A program made the translations under genes and the position numbers. From the NCBI GenBank assembly GCA_033026295.1, contig CM065176.1, positions 1,190,501 through 1,254,500 on the forward strand: a DNA stretch of 64,000 nt. Reading direction: 5' to 3'. The DNA comes from Channa striata (Eukaryota; Chordata; Actinopteri; Anabantiformes; Channidae). A model generated the notes under the pieces. The model saw nothing but the letters and a program-made list of their open reading frames with translations, was not told where the DNA came from and searched no databases. Shown piece by piece: positions 19,683-30,600 of the stretch (positions are counted from its first letter, which is position 1; each line of letters opens with the position of its first letter).

Positions 19683-20942
19683 AGGGGCAGTATTAAGCGA
19701 TCTTAGCACTAGCTTTAAATCAGAAAAGTTTCGGTGAGGTTGTCCTCATGTGCCTGAATCTGCACACGCCTTTTATGTGTTATGGCTGTTTTCTTTGCAT
19801 TAATCTCTTCCAGTGCAGTCGTTTCACTTGTGTTAGGTGAAAGATATTCGCTTCAAAGAGTTTGCCCATGACAGCTTTTTAACCCAAAAATAGCCAGCAT
19901 CCCTCTGCTCAGCCCAACTTAACTGGCTGCTACAAACATTATCCAATTAACACTAAACCATAAGACACTAATTTCCCTGTTCTTTCTCTTGATGTCTTTT
20001 TTTTCACACTTTGAGCCAGAGTTATGTACAGTCATCAGTGCAGCAGCTCCCCAGTACGGTCACACCAGAAACAGACCTCCATGGTCCTCCGTCTCAACTA
20101 TGGCTTTGCCAGCAGAAGCTTACTGACTAATAAATGATAAACTCATCAACGCCCACACTGCATGTCTCATGTGTTTAAGATGTAGGTAGTATGATGATAT
20201 GGCATCAAGCAATGGTTTCTATACTGTTTATTATCCTGTTCAAGAACACAGGTCAGATTCCATGCAGAGAACAAACAATGAAGTGAGATCTTAAAGGAAA
20301 TAAATATATTAGTAATTGCAACTTCATCCTCTTCTAACTGAATCATCTACTTTGCGTTCAAATAAATTGATGTTTGTAATGCTCAAAGGGTCCATCTTGT
20401 TGAGGCAAAATGAACTGAGCGATTGGCCTGAGTTAACTTAAACAGCCGGGATGAAAATTAAAGCCGTGGAGCTAATGGGTTAAACACCACCCATAACTCA
20501 ACTCTTCGGAAAAAGCCTCAAACGTTTGACAGACATTTTGTGAGTAACAAATGGTGTATGCGACCTTAACCAAACTTGTTTGGTTGGAGATCAAAAAAAT
20601 TTGAGCGCTGAAATTAAAGCTTTTTAATTCTGAGGAAGCAGGAGAGCTAGCTAGTCTAAGTGCCTGGTCACACAAGATCTTGACTTTTCCTTTTTTGTTG
20701 ATGTAGTGTATTGATTTTTTTATCTCACACGTCAGTGATCAGCTTATCACGCACAGCGTCAGGGGGCTCTAGAACAGTTCCATCAAACTCTGAAGTCTCT
20801 CCTGTGAGCGCAGTGCACTGACCTGGATAGTGATGGAGAGGACGGGCTGCCCTGGCTGATGCTTGCTGCTAGGTAGGCTGTACAGGAGAACTAAAACTTT
20901 ATCCTGAATAAACTGGTTTGGACATACTGTGCATGGCCTGTG
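19683..20942 (+). repeat. Direct duplication, copy 2 (longer)
   Basis: Longer partner of 17209-17935. It holds about 500 bp (19800-20325) and about 300 bp (20385-20702) absent from copy 1. No coding frame was recognised. The gypsy 3' end with LTR and an L2 tail lie between the two copies. The copies could be old LTRs of an unrecognised element or a segmental duplication. Confidence 0.8.
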
Positions 20943-21059
20943 CCAGAACTTGCAAGTGTTAAATACAAACATGCAGGACAGCTGTGATGAAAGGCAAACT
21001 GTGAGGTAGAGCCGAGGACTTAGCTGATTATGTCATTGGCTTTAGACAATACTTTTTTG

Positions 21060-22436
21060 TTGCTGCATGCATGGAGAAGGAGAATTTTCAGGTGTATCGA
21101 AGTAGAATGAAGAAGATATATGATTGTGTTACTAGGAACGAAGAGTTTAGTCTGAGGGAATAGGTCCTTGCCCTCATGCCTAAATTATGTCATTGTTGTA
21201 AGAAGCCAATGCAACTTTGTCATGTTAACCTCCTTGCACCATATTATGATTGTTCATATATTGGTTTGAAATATGGGTATTGCCCAGCCCTCATGGTTAT
21301 TTCTGTGTCTGTTGTGCTTGATGATGGTGCCCCTGAACCACAGACATTGGTCATTGAGAAATAGTTCCTTTGTAATTTAGATGTGTTACTTTACTTTAGA
21401 TGTCGTGGTACTTCTCATTTACCTCAATCTAAACAAGAAGAACTGGCTGATCTCATTCGAAAGTATCCATGCTTATTTGGTGATGTTCCTCCTCATACTG
21501 ACTGGATAGTGGATGATACTAGACAGTGATTTTATTTAACAACTGGATGTTGAAGTTGGTTATATGCTCCAAAATAATACAGTTGGGCTTCTCCTTGTAT
21601 CCTTGTTTCAAAACCAGATAAAACACAAAGATTTTTTTTATTTACGGATTTGAGAAAAGTAAATTAACTTACAAAATCTGATTTATTTACTTTGCCTTGT
21701 ATGAATGATTGTATAGATCAGGTGGGATCTGCTAAATTTGTAAGTAAATTCAATTTACTCAAAGGGTATTGGCAGGTACCTTTGTCCAGATGTGCGCAAG
21801 AAAGTTCTGCATTTATTAAGCCATCTGGTCTTTATTTATACAATGTGAAGCTGTTCGGGTTGAGAAATGCTCTGGCAACATTTCAGCATTGATAAACATG
21901 GTTGTGTCGGGGTTGGAGGATTCTTCAGTGTATCTTAATGATCTGGTTATTTACGTTGATACCTGGCACTCTCACCTTTGTGCACCGAGGCAAAACTGAG
22001 CATTAACTTTGCAGTGGCCAACCTTGACAGTGTAGTGCGGCAAGGTCATGTTGCTCCTGTCAATGGCTTTAGACATCACTTGTTTGTTGTTGCAAGAAAA
22101 GAACTGTTTTTTGGGTTTGGTAGGGTATTACAGAAGCTTTTGTAAAAAATTCTCCCCAATGGTGTTTCCTCTGACTGAGCTACTAAAAGCCAGGACCATG
22201 TGAATGTCAGCAAGCATTCAAAAAATGTGAGGTCTGTTTTGGATCCTTCTTGTTTTGATATGCCCTTTATTCTTCAGGTGGATGACTGCCAAGGGGGAGC
22301 AGGTGCTGTCTTGCTGTAGCGCGATGACCGCGATTTGGTAAAGCCAATTAGTTTGTTTTCATATAAGTTTAATCGTCAATAATTGAACTATTCTGTAATT
22401 TAAAAGGAGTTTTTTTCATTAATTTGGGCTTATTAG
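21060..22436 (+). pseudogene. Gmr1-like LTR retrotransposon pol remnant (integrase end, RT, RNase H)
   Basis: In plus-strand order the broken frames give the integrase C-terminal phrase KPMQLCHVNLLAPYYD (about 21205-21250), then EELADLIRKYPCLFGDVPPH, ILVSKPDKTQRF, DLRKVN, MNDCIDQVGSAKFVSKFNLL, KGYWQVPLSRCAQESSAFIK, GLRNALATFQH (RT, 21430-21895), and FILQVDDCQGGAGAVLL with KFNRQ.LNYSVI (RNase H, about 22260-22420). Integrase upstream of RT is the Ty1/copia-like order reported for Gmr1-type Ty3/gypsy elements of fish. Many stops and frameshifts make it dead. The RNase H end is cut by the Rex1-type LINE that starts at about 22437. Confidence 0.75.
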
Positions 22437-25400
22437 ATTAGATTCAACATTATTGTCATTATACATGTACAAGGCAACAAAATGCAGTTTATGTCTAACC
22501 AGAAGTGCAATAAGCAGCAAGTGCAGGATATAGGTTATAAATTACCTATAGAAAATATGTACACAAGAAATTATGGATCATATTTACAGGTGCTATGAAC
22601 AAACCATACAGGTTGTTGTTAACTAGAGCAGAAATTTACAGATGGAAAGGCTATATAGTGGTTTCTATACTAATCAGGAATATGCAAGTAGATATGAATA
22701 TAATATGCAGTCTTCTATTTACAGACATTTTACAGATGTGTATTTACAGGTGAGTATATACAGGCTAGTGCAATGAGTATGTGCATATTGAATAGTGCAA
22801 TGGTTATGGGGAGAATGTCGGGGTGTATGATTGTGGCAGAGAGGTCAGTGAAGTCAGTGGGGGGCACAGTTCAATAAGGAGACAGCTCTAGGAAAAAAGC
22901 TGTTCCTCAGTCTGGTGGTTCGTGTCCGGGGAAATCTGAAGCGCCTGCCTGAAGGCAGGAGAGAAAACAGTCTGTGGGCGGAGTGAGAGGAGTCCTTAAG
23001 AATACTGCGCGCTCGATGCAGACAGTGTTTCTTTTGAATGTCCTCAATGGCTGGAAGTGGAGTCCCCGTAATGCGTTGGGCAGTTTTCACTACCCGCTGC
23101 AGTGCCTTACGCTCCGCAGCAGAGCAGCTCCCATACCAGACTGTGACACAGTTGGTTAGGATGCTCTCTATTGTGCAGCGGTAGAAGTTCACCAGGATAG
23201 CCGAGGGAAGATGGTTTTTCTTGAGTGTTCTCAAGAATAAGAGGCGCTGGTGAGCCTTCTTGATTAGGCTGGAGGTGTTGGTGGTCCAGGACAGGTCCTC
23301 CGAGATGTGGGTACCCAGGAACTTGAAGGATGAAACAGGCTCAACGACCATCCCGTTAACATGGATGGGATAATGTGAGCCTCTTTTCTCCTTCCTGAAG
23401 TCCACAATGAGCTCCTTGGTCTTGTTGGTGTTAAGGAGCAGATTTTTATCAGTGCACCAAGTGACCAGATGCGGGACCTTCTTCCTGTAGTCCGTCTCAT
23501 CGTTGTTGTTGATGAGACCGATCACTGTTGTATCATCTGCAAATTTAATGATGGTGTTAGATCCATGCATGGGCTTGCTGTCGTGGGTGAAGAGGGAGTA
23601 GAGGAAAGGGCTCAGCACACAGCCCTGTGGTACACCAGTGTTGAGCGTGATGGAACAAAGGTGGTCTGACCTAACATACTGAGGTCTGTTGGTCAGAAAG
23701 TCCATGATCCAGTTGCAGAGTAATAGGTTAATGTCCAGGTCTCTAAGTTTGGTAATTAACTTAGAGGGTATAACAGTGTTGAATGCTGAGCTGAAGTCAA
23801 CAAACAGCATTCGTGCATAAGTGTTCTTATTATCCAGATGTGTTAGCACAGAGTGCAGTGCAATGAAGACTGTGCTCCTGTTGCCACGGTAGGCAAACTG
23901 GTGTGGGTCTAGTGTGGGTGGGAGACAGTCCTTCAGGTTTGCCAGGACCAGCCGCTCAAAGCACTTCATAATGATGGGCGTGAGTGCTACAGGGCGGTAG
24001 TCGTTCAGGCATGTTGGGCTGGAGTGTTTCGGCACTGGCACAATGGCTGTGGATTTAAAGCATGTCGACACAGCTGCTTGGGCAAGGGACATGTTAAAAA
24101 TGTCTGTGAATACCCCAGTAAGCTGCTCAGCACATGCTCTAAGAACGCGTCCAGGGATGCCGTCTGGTCCAGCAGCCTTGTGCACGTTGACCTGGCTCAG
24201 TGTGGTGTAGACATCTGTGGAGATGAGTGTGATGGGTGAGAGGTTGGTTGAAGGAGTGATTCTGGTGGCAGGTTCTTTGTTGTCTCCTTCAAAGCGAGCA
24301 TAAAAGTCATTAAGCTGGTTCAGGAAGGAGACATTTGTGTCTGGGAGGGTAGAGTGGCTGTGTTTGTAGTCTGTAATGGCCTGGATGCCCTGCCACATGC
24401 GTCGAGGGTCAGAGTTGGAAAAGTGCTCCTCAAGCTTTAGTTTGTAGCAGTGCTTGGCCTTTTTGATGCCCCTCTTCAGATTTGCCCTGGAAGTGCTGTA
24501 GGCTTCTGTGTCACCGGATCTGTAGGCAGCATTACGTGCCTTCAGCAAGAGGCGCACCTCCTTGTTCATCCATGGCTTCTGATTTGGGTATGTGGTGATC
24601 TGCTCCTGGGTGGCATTATTTTACTCCAGAACAGAGAAAGTGTAGCTGTTTATGTCCGTGTGAGAGCCGCTGGTGGCCTGGGAAGCAAACGTACTCCAGT
24701 CTGTGTGTTGAAGCCTGTCCTGGAGTGTGAAGTCAGCACCCGCTGGCCACACTTTGATGTTCCTCACTGATGGCTTCACACGGTTGATGAGGGGTGAATA
24801 CTTGGGGGTGAGGAACAAAGAAAGGTGATCTGATTGTCCCAGGTGGGGGAGGGGGATCACAGCGAAGGCTTCAGCCATGTTTGTGTATACATGGTCCAGC
24901 GTCTTGTTTCCTCTGGTGTGACAAAAAATGTTTTGGTAAAATTCTGGGAGCACTGCCTTTAGGTTGGAGCGATTGAAATCTCCAGCAACAATAAATGCAG
25001 CCTCCGGGTGAGCGATCTGTTGTTTGCTGATGGCCTACGAAGTTCGTTCATAGCGAGCTTGGCATCAGCGTCAGGAGGGACGTAAACAGCAGTTATGATG
25101 GTGGAGGTGAACTCCCGTGGCAGATAGAATGGTCTACACTTAACCATTAGAAACTCTAGGTTAGCTGAGCAGTGTCTCCCAACAGTGACAGAGTTTGTGC
25201 ACCAAGCTTTGTTAACATAAATGCACAGTCCTCCTCCTCTGGTCTTACCGGAGTCATCTGCCGTTCTGTCTGCCCGGAACACGTGGTGGTCAGCTAGCAT
25301 GATAGCATTGTCCGGTACACCGCTGTTTAACCAAGTTTCGGTGAAGATTGTGACTTTACAGTTCCAAAGTCTATTGCTCTGGTTGATGTTGAGTCGAATC

Positions 25401-25810
25401 TCGTCCATTTTGTTCACCAGCGACCGTACATTAGCAAGGAAAATTCTGGGCAAAGATAGCCGGCCAGGAGTTAGTGTTAGCCTTAGCTTAGCTGTTAGCC
25501 CTCCGCGTTTCCCCCGTCTTTGTTTACGGTCGCGATGCCGTCTTCGAGCAGTTCCTCCTGGCCGGGTAGGGTTCTGGCGATCTCAGGGTTGAGTCGAAGA
25601 ATGTTGGTAAAACTGTCGGAAATGTACAAACCAATATCCAGAAGCTCCTGTCGGGTGTACGATGTAAATGCACGACTGTTCTGAACGAACAGACCCGAGA
25701 TGAGCAGGAAAAATACTGCAAAAATGCAGAAACTGGAGAGACACCGGGCCTCACGATGTGCACGCGCCACCATCTTGAATGCCTTACCTACCATGGGGCG
25801 TGGCAGCACT
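22437..25810 (-). mobile_element. Rex1-type LINE, second subfamily, near full length
   Basis: Minus strand, from about 25810 to a 3' end of aatgttgaatctaatctaat at about 22437. It contains ORF2 with endonuclease and RT, then about 415 bp of 3' untranslated DNA. It differs strongly in sequence from the 9937-13236 element, so it is another subfamily. Gmr1-like sequence lies on both sides but in opposite orientations, so the insertion did not simply split one copy. Confidence 0.85.
22854..25773 (-). pseudogene. Rex1-type pol protein (endonuclease + reverse transcriptase)
   Basis: Start chosen at ATG 25773, giving MVARAHREARCLSS, a hydrophobic stretch (SFCIFAVFFLLISGLFV) and YTRQELLDIG. After a frameshift near 25560 come a basic region and the endonuclease (FLANVRSLVNKMDEIRLNIN, TETWLNSGVPDN, KTRGGGLCIYVNKAWCTNSV). 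A one-base loss near 25035 shifts the frame to VAGDFNRSN and GQSDHLSLFL; a TAA near 24622 precedes the long 571-codon segment. That segment holds KAAGPDGIPGRVLRACAEQL, DPHQFAYRGNRS, MLFVDFSSAFNTVIPSKLI, NTGVPQGCVLSPFLYSLFTH and an intact KFADDTTVI box (residues 342-350). Only two frameshifts and one stop inactivate it, so the copy is fairly young. Confidence 0.92.
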
Positions 25811-26745
25811 TGCCCAATGGCTGTTCACTCTGCAGAGTATCTGCCACAATGTTTTCACAACCCTTCTTGTGTTTAATCTCTAGGTTATAGTTTTAAATAA
25901 TTGGTGACCAGTGCATCAGCCGAGGATTGTGGTTGTACATCCTGGCACAGAATGCCAGAGAGTTACGATCTGTAAAGACCATTACAGGTTTAGAAGTAGA
26001 ACCTAGATAAACCTTAGTGCTGTAGAGCCCACAAGAGAGCTAAAGTCTCCTTTTAGAGCAATATTTGAGTTGGTGTTTGCCAAACTTTTTGGAGAAGCAC
26101 GGCACCTGCCCCCCTGTGCTAGCATCAACTTCAAGTTTGAAAGGCAGAGAGCAGACAGAACAGGAGTGCATCAAAGAATTCCCTTAAAACTCAAACAATT
26201 GTTGGGGGGTCTGGATTACGTAGTTAACATTGTTAAGCTTTACCTGTACAACATAGGGACCAGAGAATTTAACAGACAGAGCTGAACCAGGTACAGGAAG
26301 GACAACCAAAACTTTGTCACCTGGTTGGAAGGAGTGAGTAACTATGTTTTGATCAAAATAATGAATTTTCATCTGAGATGAGGGTCAGGTCCTCTTAGCA
26401 GACCACAGGCTCTGTACATGCTAATGGAGAGTTTTCAGATACTCTGGTATGGGTTTACTTAACATTTCAGGGAGGACCAGTCTTTCTTTTAGGACTTTCA
26501 AAGAACCTCTCATCTCTTGTCCAAATATTAGCTCAGCAGGACTATACCCCAATGACTCCTAAACAGCTGCACTATAAGTAAACAAAAATGGGACATTTTC
26601 ATCCCAATCTTTCTGGGCCTCCCAACACCAAATCCTCAGCATGCTTTTCACAGTCTTCTGGGTACCTGGAAGGTGCACACATATGTACCAACAAGAACTG
26701 ATTCCCATCTTTTCTCTTAGGCAAGGGTCTCACACAATCAAAATG
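25811..26745 (-). pseudogene. Gmr1-like pol remnant with RT missing (integrase joined to RNase H)
   Basis: Minus-strand order from 26745: integrase core (CWEAQKDWDENVPFLFTYSA, SLGYSPAELIFGQEMRGSLK), integrase C-terminal domain at 26372-26184 (HSFQPGDKVLVVLPVPGSAL, KFSGPYVVQVKLNNVNYVIQ), then directly RNase H at 26150-25820 (FKLEVDAS, VMVFTDRNSLAF, ARMYNHNPRLMHW, NLEIKHKKGCENIVADTL). RT is absent between them. Integrase before RNase H again fits Gmr1-type order; the RT has been deleted. Stops are scattered throughout. Confidence 0.75.
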
Positions 26746-27025
26746 ACTTTCTCATTGCTGCAGCAAGATTACTGACTGGGATTGGTAAGAGAGATCATAT
26801 TTCACCTTCTCTAGTGTCTCTCCATTGGCTTCTCATTAAATCTGGTATAGAATTTAAAACCCTTCTTATCTATAAAGCTCCATCCTACCTAAAAAAGATC
26901 TCCTTGTACCAGATCATCCTAATAGACCACATGTGGTTCCCAGAATTTCCAAAAGTAGAATGGGAGGCAGTGCCTTTAGCTACCAAGCTCCTCTCCAGCT
27001 CAAGCCAACTAAATTGGTGATATGC
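26744..27025 (+). pseudogene. L2-type LINE fragment, plus strand
   Basis: Encodes AARLLTGIGKRDHISP-type sequence, then LHWLLIKSGIEFKTLL, IYKAPSYLKK and WFPEFPKVEWEAVPLATKLL, matching the C-terminal part of the L2 pol protein at 9300-9700 in opposite orientation. It ends in an A-rich run and lies directly left of the DNA transposon terminus at 27070. Confidence 0.85.
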
Positions 27026-27069
27026 TTGATCAATATAAAAAAAAAAAAGCTCATGTATGTACTATAATG

Positions 27070-27205
27070 ACACTCAGAAAAGAAGTGAAATTATTGTACC
27101 TTTAGGGGTACAAAGGTGTAGTTGTAAGGTGTTGTACCTAAGGTGGAAATTCACTGTACAAAATTGGACCTTTAAAAGAGTACAAAGTTGGTCTTCTCAG
27201 GGTAC
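27070..27205 (+). repeat. Left terminal and subterminal repeats of the DNA transposon
   Basis: After acactcagaaa come at least six short motifs of the type ttgtacc, gggtaca or gagtacaaag within 130 bp. Compared with the right terminus the left lacks two bases (CT) after ACACT. Confidence 0.75.
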
Positions 27206-27653
27206 AGTAAGACCATGTCTTTAAGAAAAACTTTTGTATATACAATTTTGCAAATATGATATTCATACACAGAACAAATATAAAATACATAAACATTTAT
27301 TAAGAAATTTAACATGTGCACGTCATTTCATTTTTAAACAGAATTTCGAACTGTGACATAAACTATTATCTACAGAATAAGTGTCATTTACCTGGTAGTC
27401 CATTTCATCCCCAGGTTGCAACAAAGTCCATTCTCCATCAACCTTAACACTGTAAGCATGAAAGTAACAGTCATATGACAGGGGAACCAACAGCTTACAG
27501 CCATACATTTAAATTAGTCTTGCGTAATGGATTAGGTAATGACACTTGTGTGTAATAACATTCCCAAATACACCCTTTAATTCTGTGAGGAACTCTTAAA
27601 CAAGTAAATTTAACAACAAAATATTCTCCCTTCTCACCTTTGGAGCCATCACA

Positions 27654-27672
27654 ATGTCAGTAATCTCTCTAC
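27654..27672. repeat. RTE target-site duplication, left copy
   Basis: atgtcagtaatctctctac, 19 bp, identical to 34234-34252. It lies in the transposase-like exon. Confidence 0.95.
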
Positions 27673-27698
27673 TACTACTACTCTTTCGGCTTTTCCCA

Positions 27699-30600
27699 TC
27701 AGGGGTCGCCACAGCGAATCATCCTTTTCCACCTCACTCTATCCTGGGCATCTTCCTCTCTGACACCAGCTAACCTCATGTCCTCTGTTAGAACATCCAT
27801 ATGTCTCCTCCTCGGTCGTCCTCTTGCCCTCTTGCCTGGCAGCTCCATCTCCAACATCCTTCTACCAATATATTCACTATCCCTCCTCTGCACATGTCCA
27901 AACCATCTCAATCTGGCCTCTCTGACTTTGTTGCTAACACAGGCAACGTGTGCTGTCCCTCTGATGAGCTCGTTCCTAATTCTGTCCAACCTTGTCACTC
28001 CTAAGGAGAACCTCAACATCTTCATCTCTGCTGCTTCCATCTCTGCCTCTTGTCTCTTTCTCACTGCTACTGTCTCTAACCCATAGAGCAGAGCTGGTCT
28101 CACCACTGTCCTGTTCACCTTTCCTTTGAGTCTTGCTGACACTCTTCTGTCACACAACACTCCTGACACTTTCCTCCACCCACTCCAACCTGCCTGCACT
28201 CGCCTCTTCACCTCTTTTCCACACTCCCCATCACACTGAACTGTTGACCCCAAGTACTTAAACTCCTGCACCTTCTTCACCTCAGCCCCCTGTAACCTCA
28301 CACTTCTACCTGGATCCCTCTCATTTACACACATGTATTCTGTCTTACTACGACTGACTTTCATGCCTCTTCTTTCCAGAGCAAACCTCCACCTCTCCAG
28401 CTGTTCCTCCACCTGCTCTCTACTCTCACTGCAAATCACAATGTCATCTGCAAACATCATTGTCCAGGGAGATTCCTGTCTGACCTCATCTGTCAACCTG
28501 TCCATCAACATAGCAAACAAGAAGGGACTCAAAGCCGATCCTTGGTGTAGTCCCACCTCCACCTTGAACTCCTCTGTCTTACCTACGGCACATGTCACCA
28601 CCGTCATGCTTCTCTCATACATGTCCTGAACTACTCTGACGTACTTCTCTGCCAATCCCGACAACCTCATACAGTACCACAGCTCCTCCCTCGGCACCCT
28701 GTCATACGCCTTCTCTAAATCCACAAAGACACAATGCAGCTCCTTCTGACCATCTCTGTACTTTTCCATCAACAACCTCAAAGCGAAAATGGCATCAGTG
28801 GTGCTCTTACGGGGCATGAAACCATACTGCTGCTCACAAATCTCCACCTCCTTCCTAAGCCTGGCCTCCACTACTCTTTCCCACAGCTTCATTGTGTGGC
28901 TCATCAGCTTTATCCCTCTGTAGTTGCTACAGTTCTGCGTGTCACCCTTGTTCTTAAAGATCGGGACCAGAACGCTTCTCCTCCATTCCTCAGGCATCTT
29001 CTCACTCTCTAAAATCCTGTTAAACAGACCTGTAAGAAACTTCACTGCTGTCTCTCCTAGACACTTCCACACCTCCACAGGTACGTCGTCAGGACCAACA
29101 GCCTTTCCGCTCTTCATCCTTTTCAGAGCCTTCCTCACCGCATCCTTTCTAATCTCTCCTATTTCCTGCTCCACAACATCCACATCTTCCTCCCTTCTTT
29201 CCCTGTCATTTTCCACATTCATCAGCTCCTCAAAATACTCCTTCCATCTTCTCTGCACACTCTCCTGGCTTGTTAGCACCTTTCCATCTCTGTCTTTAAT
29301 CACCCTTATCTGTTGCACATCTTTCCCATCTCTATCTCTCTGTCTGGCTAGCCTGTACAAGTCCTTCTCTCCTTCCTTCATGTCTAACCTGTCATACAGC
29401 TCATCGTAAGCTTTCTGTTTGGCCTTTGCCACCTCCCTCTTCACTCTGCGCTGCGCTTCCTTGTACTCCTGTCTACTATCCTCAGTCCTTTCTACATCCC
29501 ACTTCCTTTTAGCTAACCTCTGTCAGGATTCTGGACTTTTTGTTAGTTTGGGTTTTTGTTCATTTCCTGTTGTGGCATTTTATTTTGTAGTATTGCCTCT
29601 TGCTTCCTGTTCGTTTCTTTGGCTTGTTTTACTTTTCTCGTTTGTCCAAATTAGTTTCACCTGTCTTCTTGGTTATTTAAGCCCTGTTCCCCCTTCACTG
29701 TTGTTGGTTCGTATCTCGCTCGCTCGCTCGCTTTGTCTGCCGTATGCTCGTTCGGTTGTACTCGTTGGTCTTCGCTTGGTCTGAGGTTTGGTCCCCTTTG
29801 TTTGTTCCTTATTTGGTTCTTGTTTGTTTGTTGGTTTAAGTGTAGCCTCTTTGTTTTTGCCCCCTCATTGTTTGTCTAGTTTGTTTAGGTTTTTTTTTTT
29901 TGTATGTTCTTGTCCTCCCTTTTTCGGGAGAGTTTTAGTTTGTGTTGTTACTTAAATAAATGATTATTTCCCACACCCTGCCGTCGTCACCACCCTGGGT
30001 CCTTATTCTACCCGTTTCCACAAATCTGACAGTACGAACCAACCAAAACTAGGACCCGGTGACGACAGGATAGCTAGCCATGATGGAGCGCTTTAATTAC
30101 GAGAGCTTTATTGGAACTCAGCTAGCTATCTGCCCGCCGGGTGGGGGCCCCGTCGCAATGAGAAACCCAAACCTCAGACCAAGCTACTTGTTCGTGAGGC
30201 TGGGACGGCCGTCTTTCGTAAGGCTCCTGTTAGGAAGCAGAGGTCGGCCAGCGCCCAGCTGGTTCCAGTTCCAGGTTTTGTTCGTGAAGCTGGGGAGGCC
30301 GTCACTTGTAAGGCTTCTATGAGGAAGCAGAGGTCGGCCGACTTCCAGCCGGTTCCAGTTCCTGTATGTGGGTCTGGGGTGGGCGTCGCTCGTAAGTCTT
30401 CAGGTAGGAAGCAGAGATTTGACGATGCTCAGCCGGTTCCAGTTCCTGTTCGGGTGGCTGGGACGATCGTCGCGCGCCAGTTCCTGCGCCGAGGTCCCCC
30501 GGCCCCTCCAGCTCGTCCGGCGCGCCAGTTCCTGCGCCGAGGTCCCCTGCAGCTCGTCCGCGCCAGTTCCTGTTGGTCCAGTTCATGTTGGTCCAGTTCC

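Noticed and set aside
25811..26745. Scrambled gypsy pol (integrase before RNase H) as a rearrangement
   Set aside because: The same order occurs in the independent fragment at 21-22.4 kb and fits the Gmr1 group.
21060..26745. One Gmr1-like element split by the Rex1 LINE
   Set aside because: The two sides are in opposite orientation and both contain RNase H sequence, so they are separate copies.
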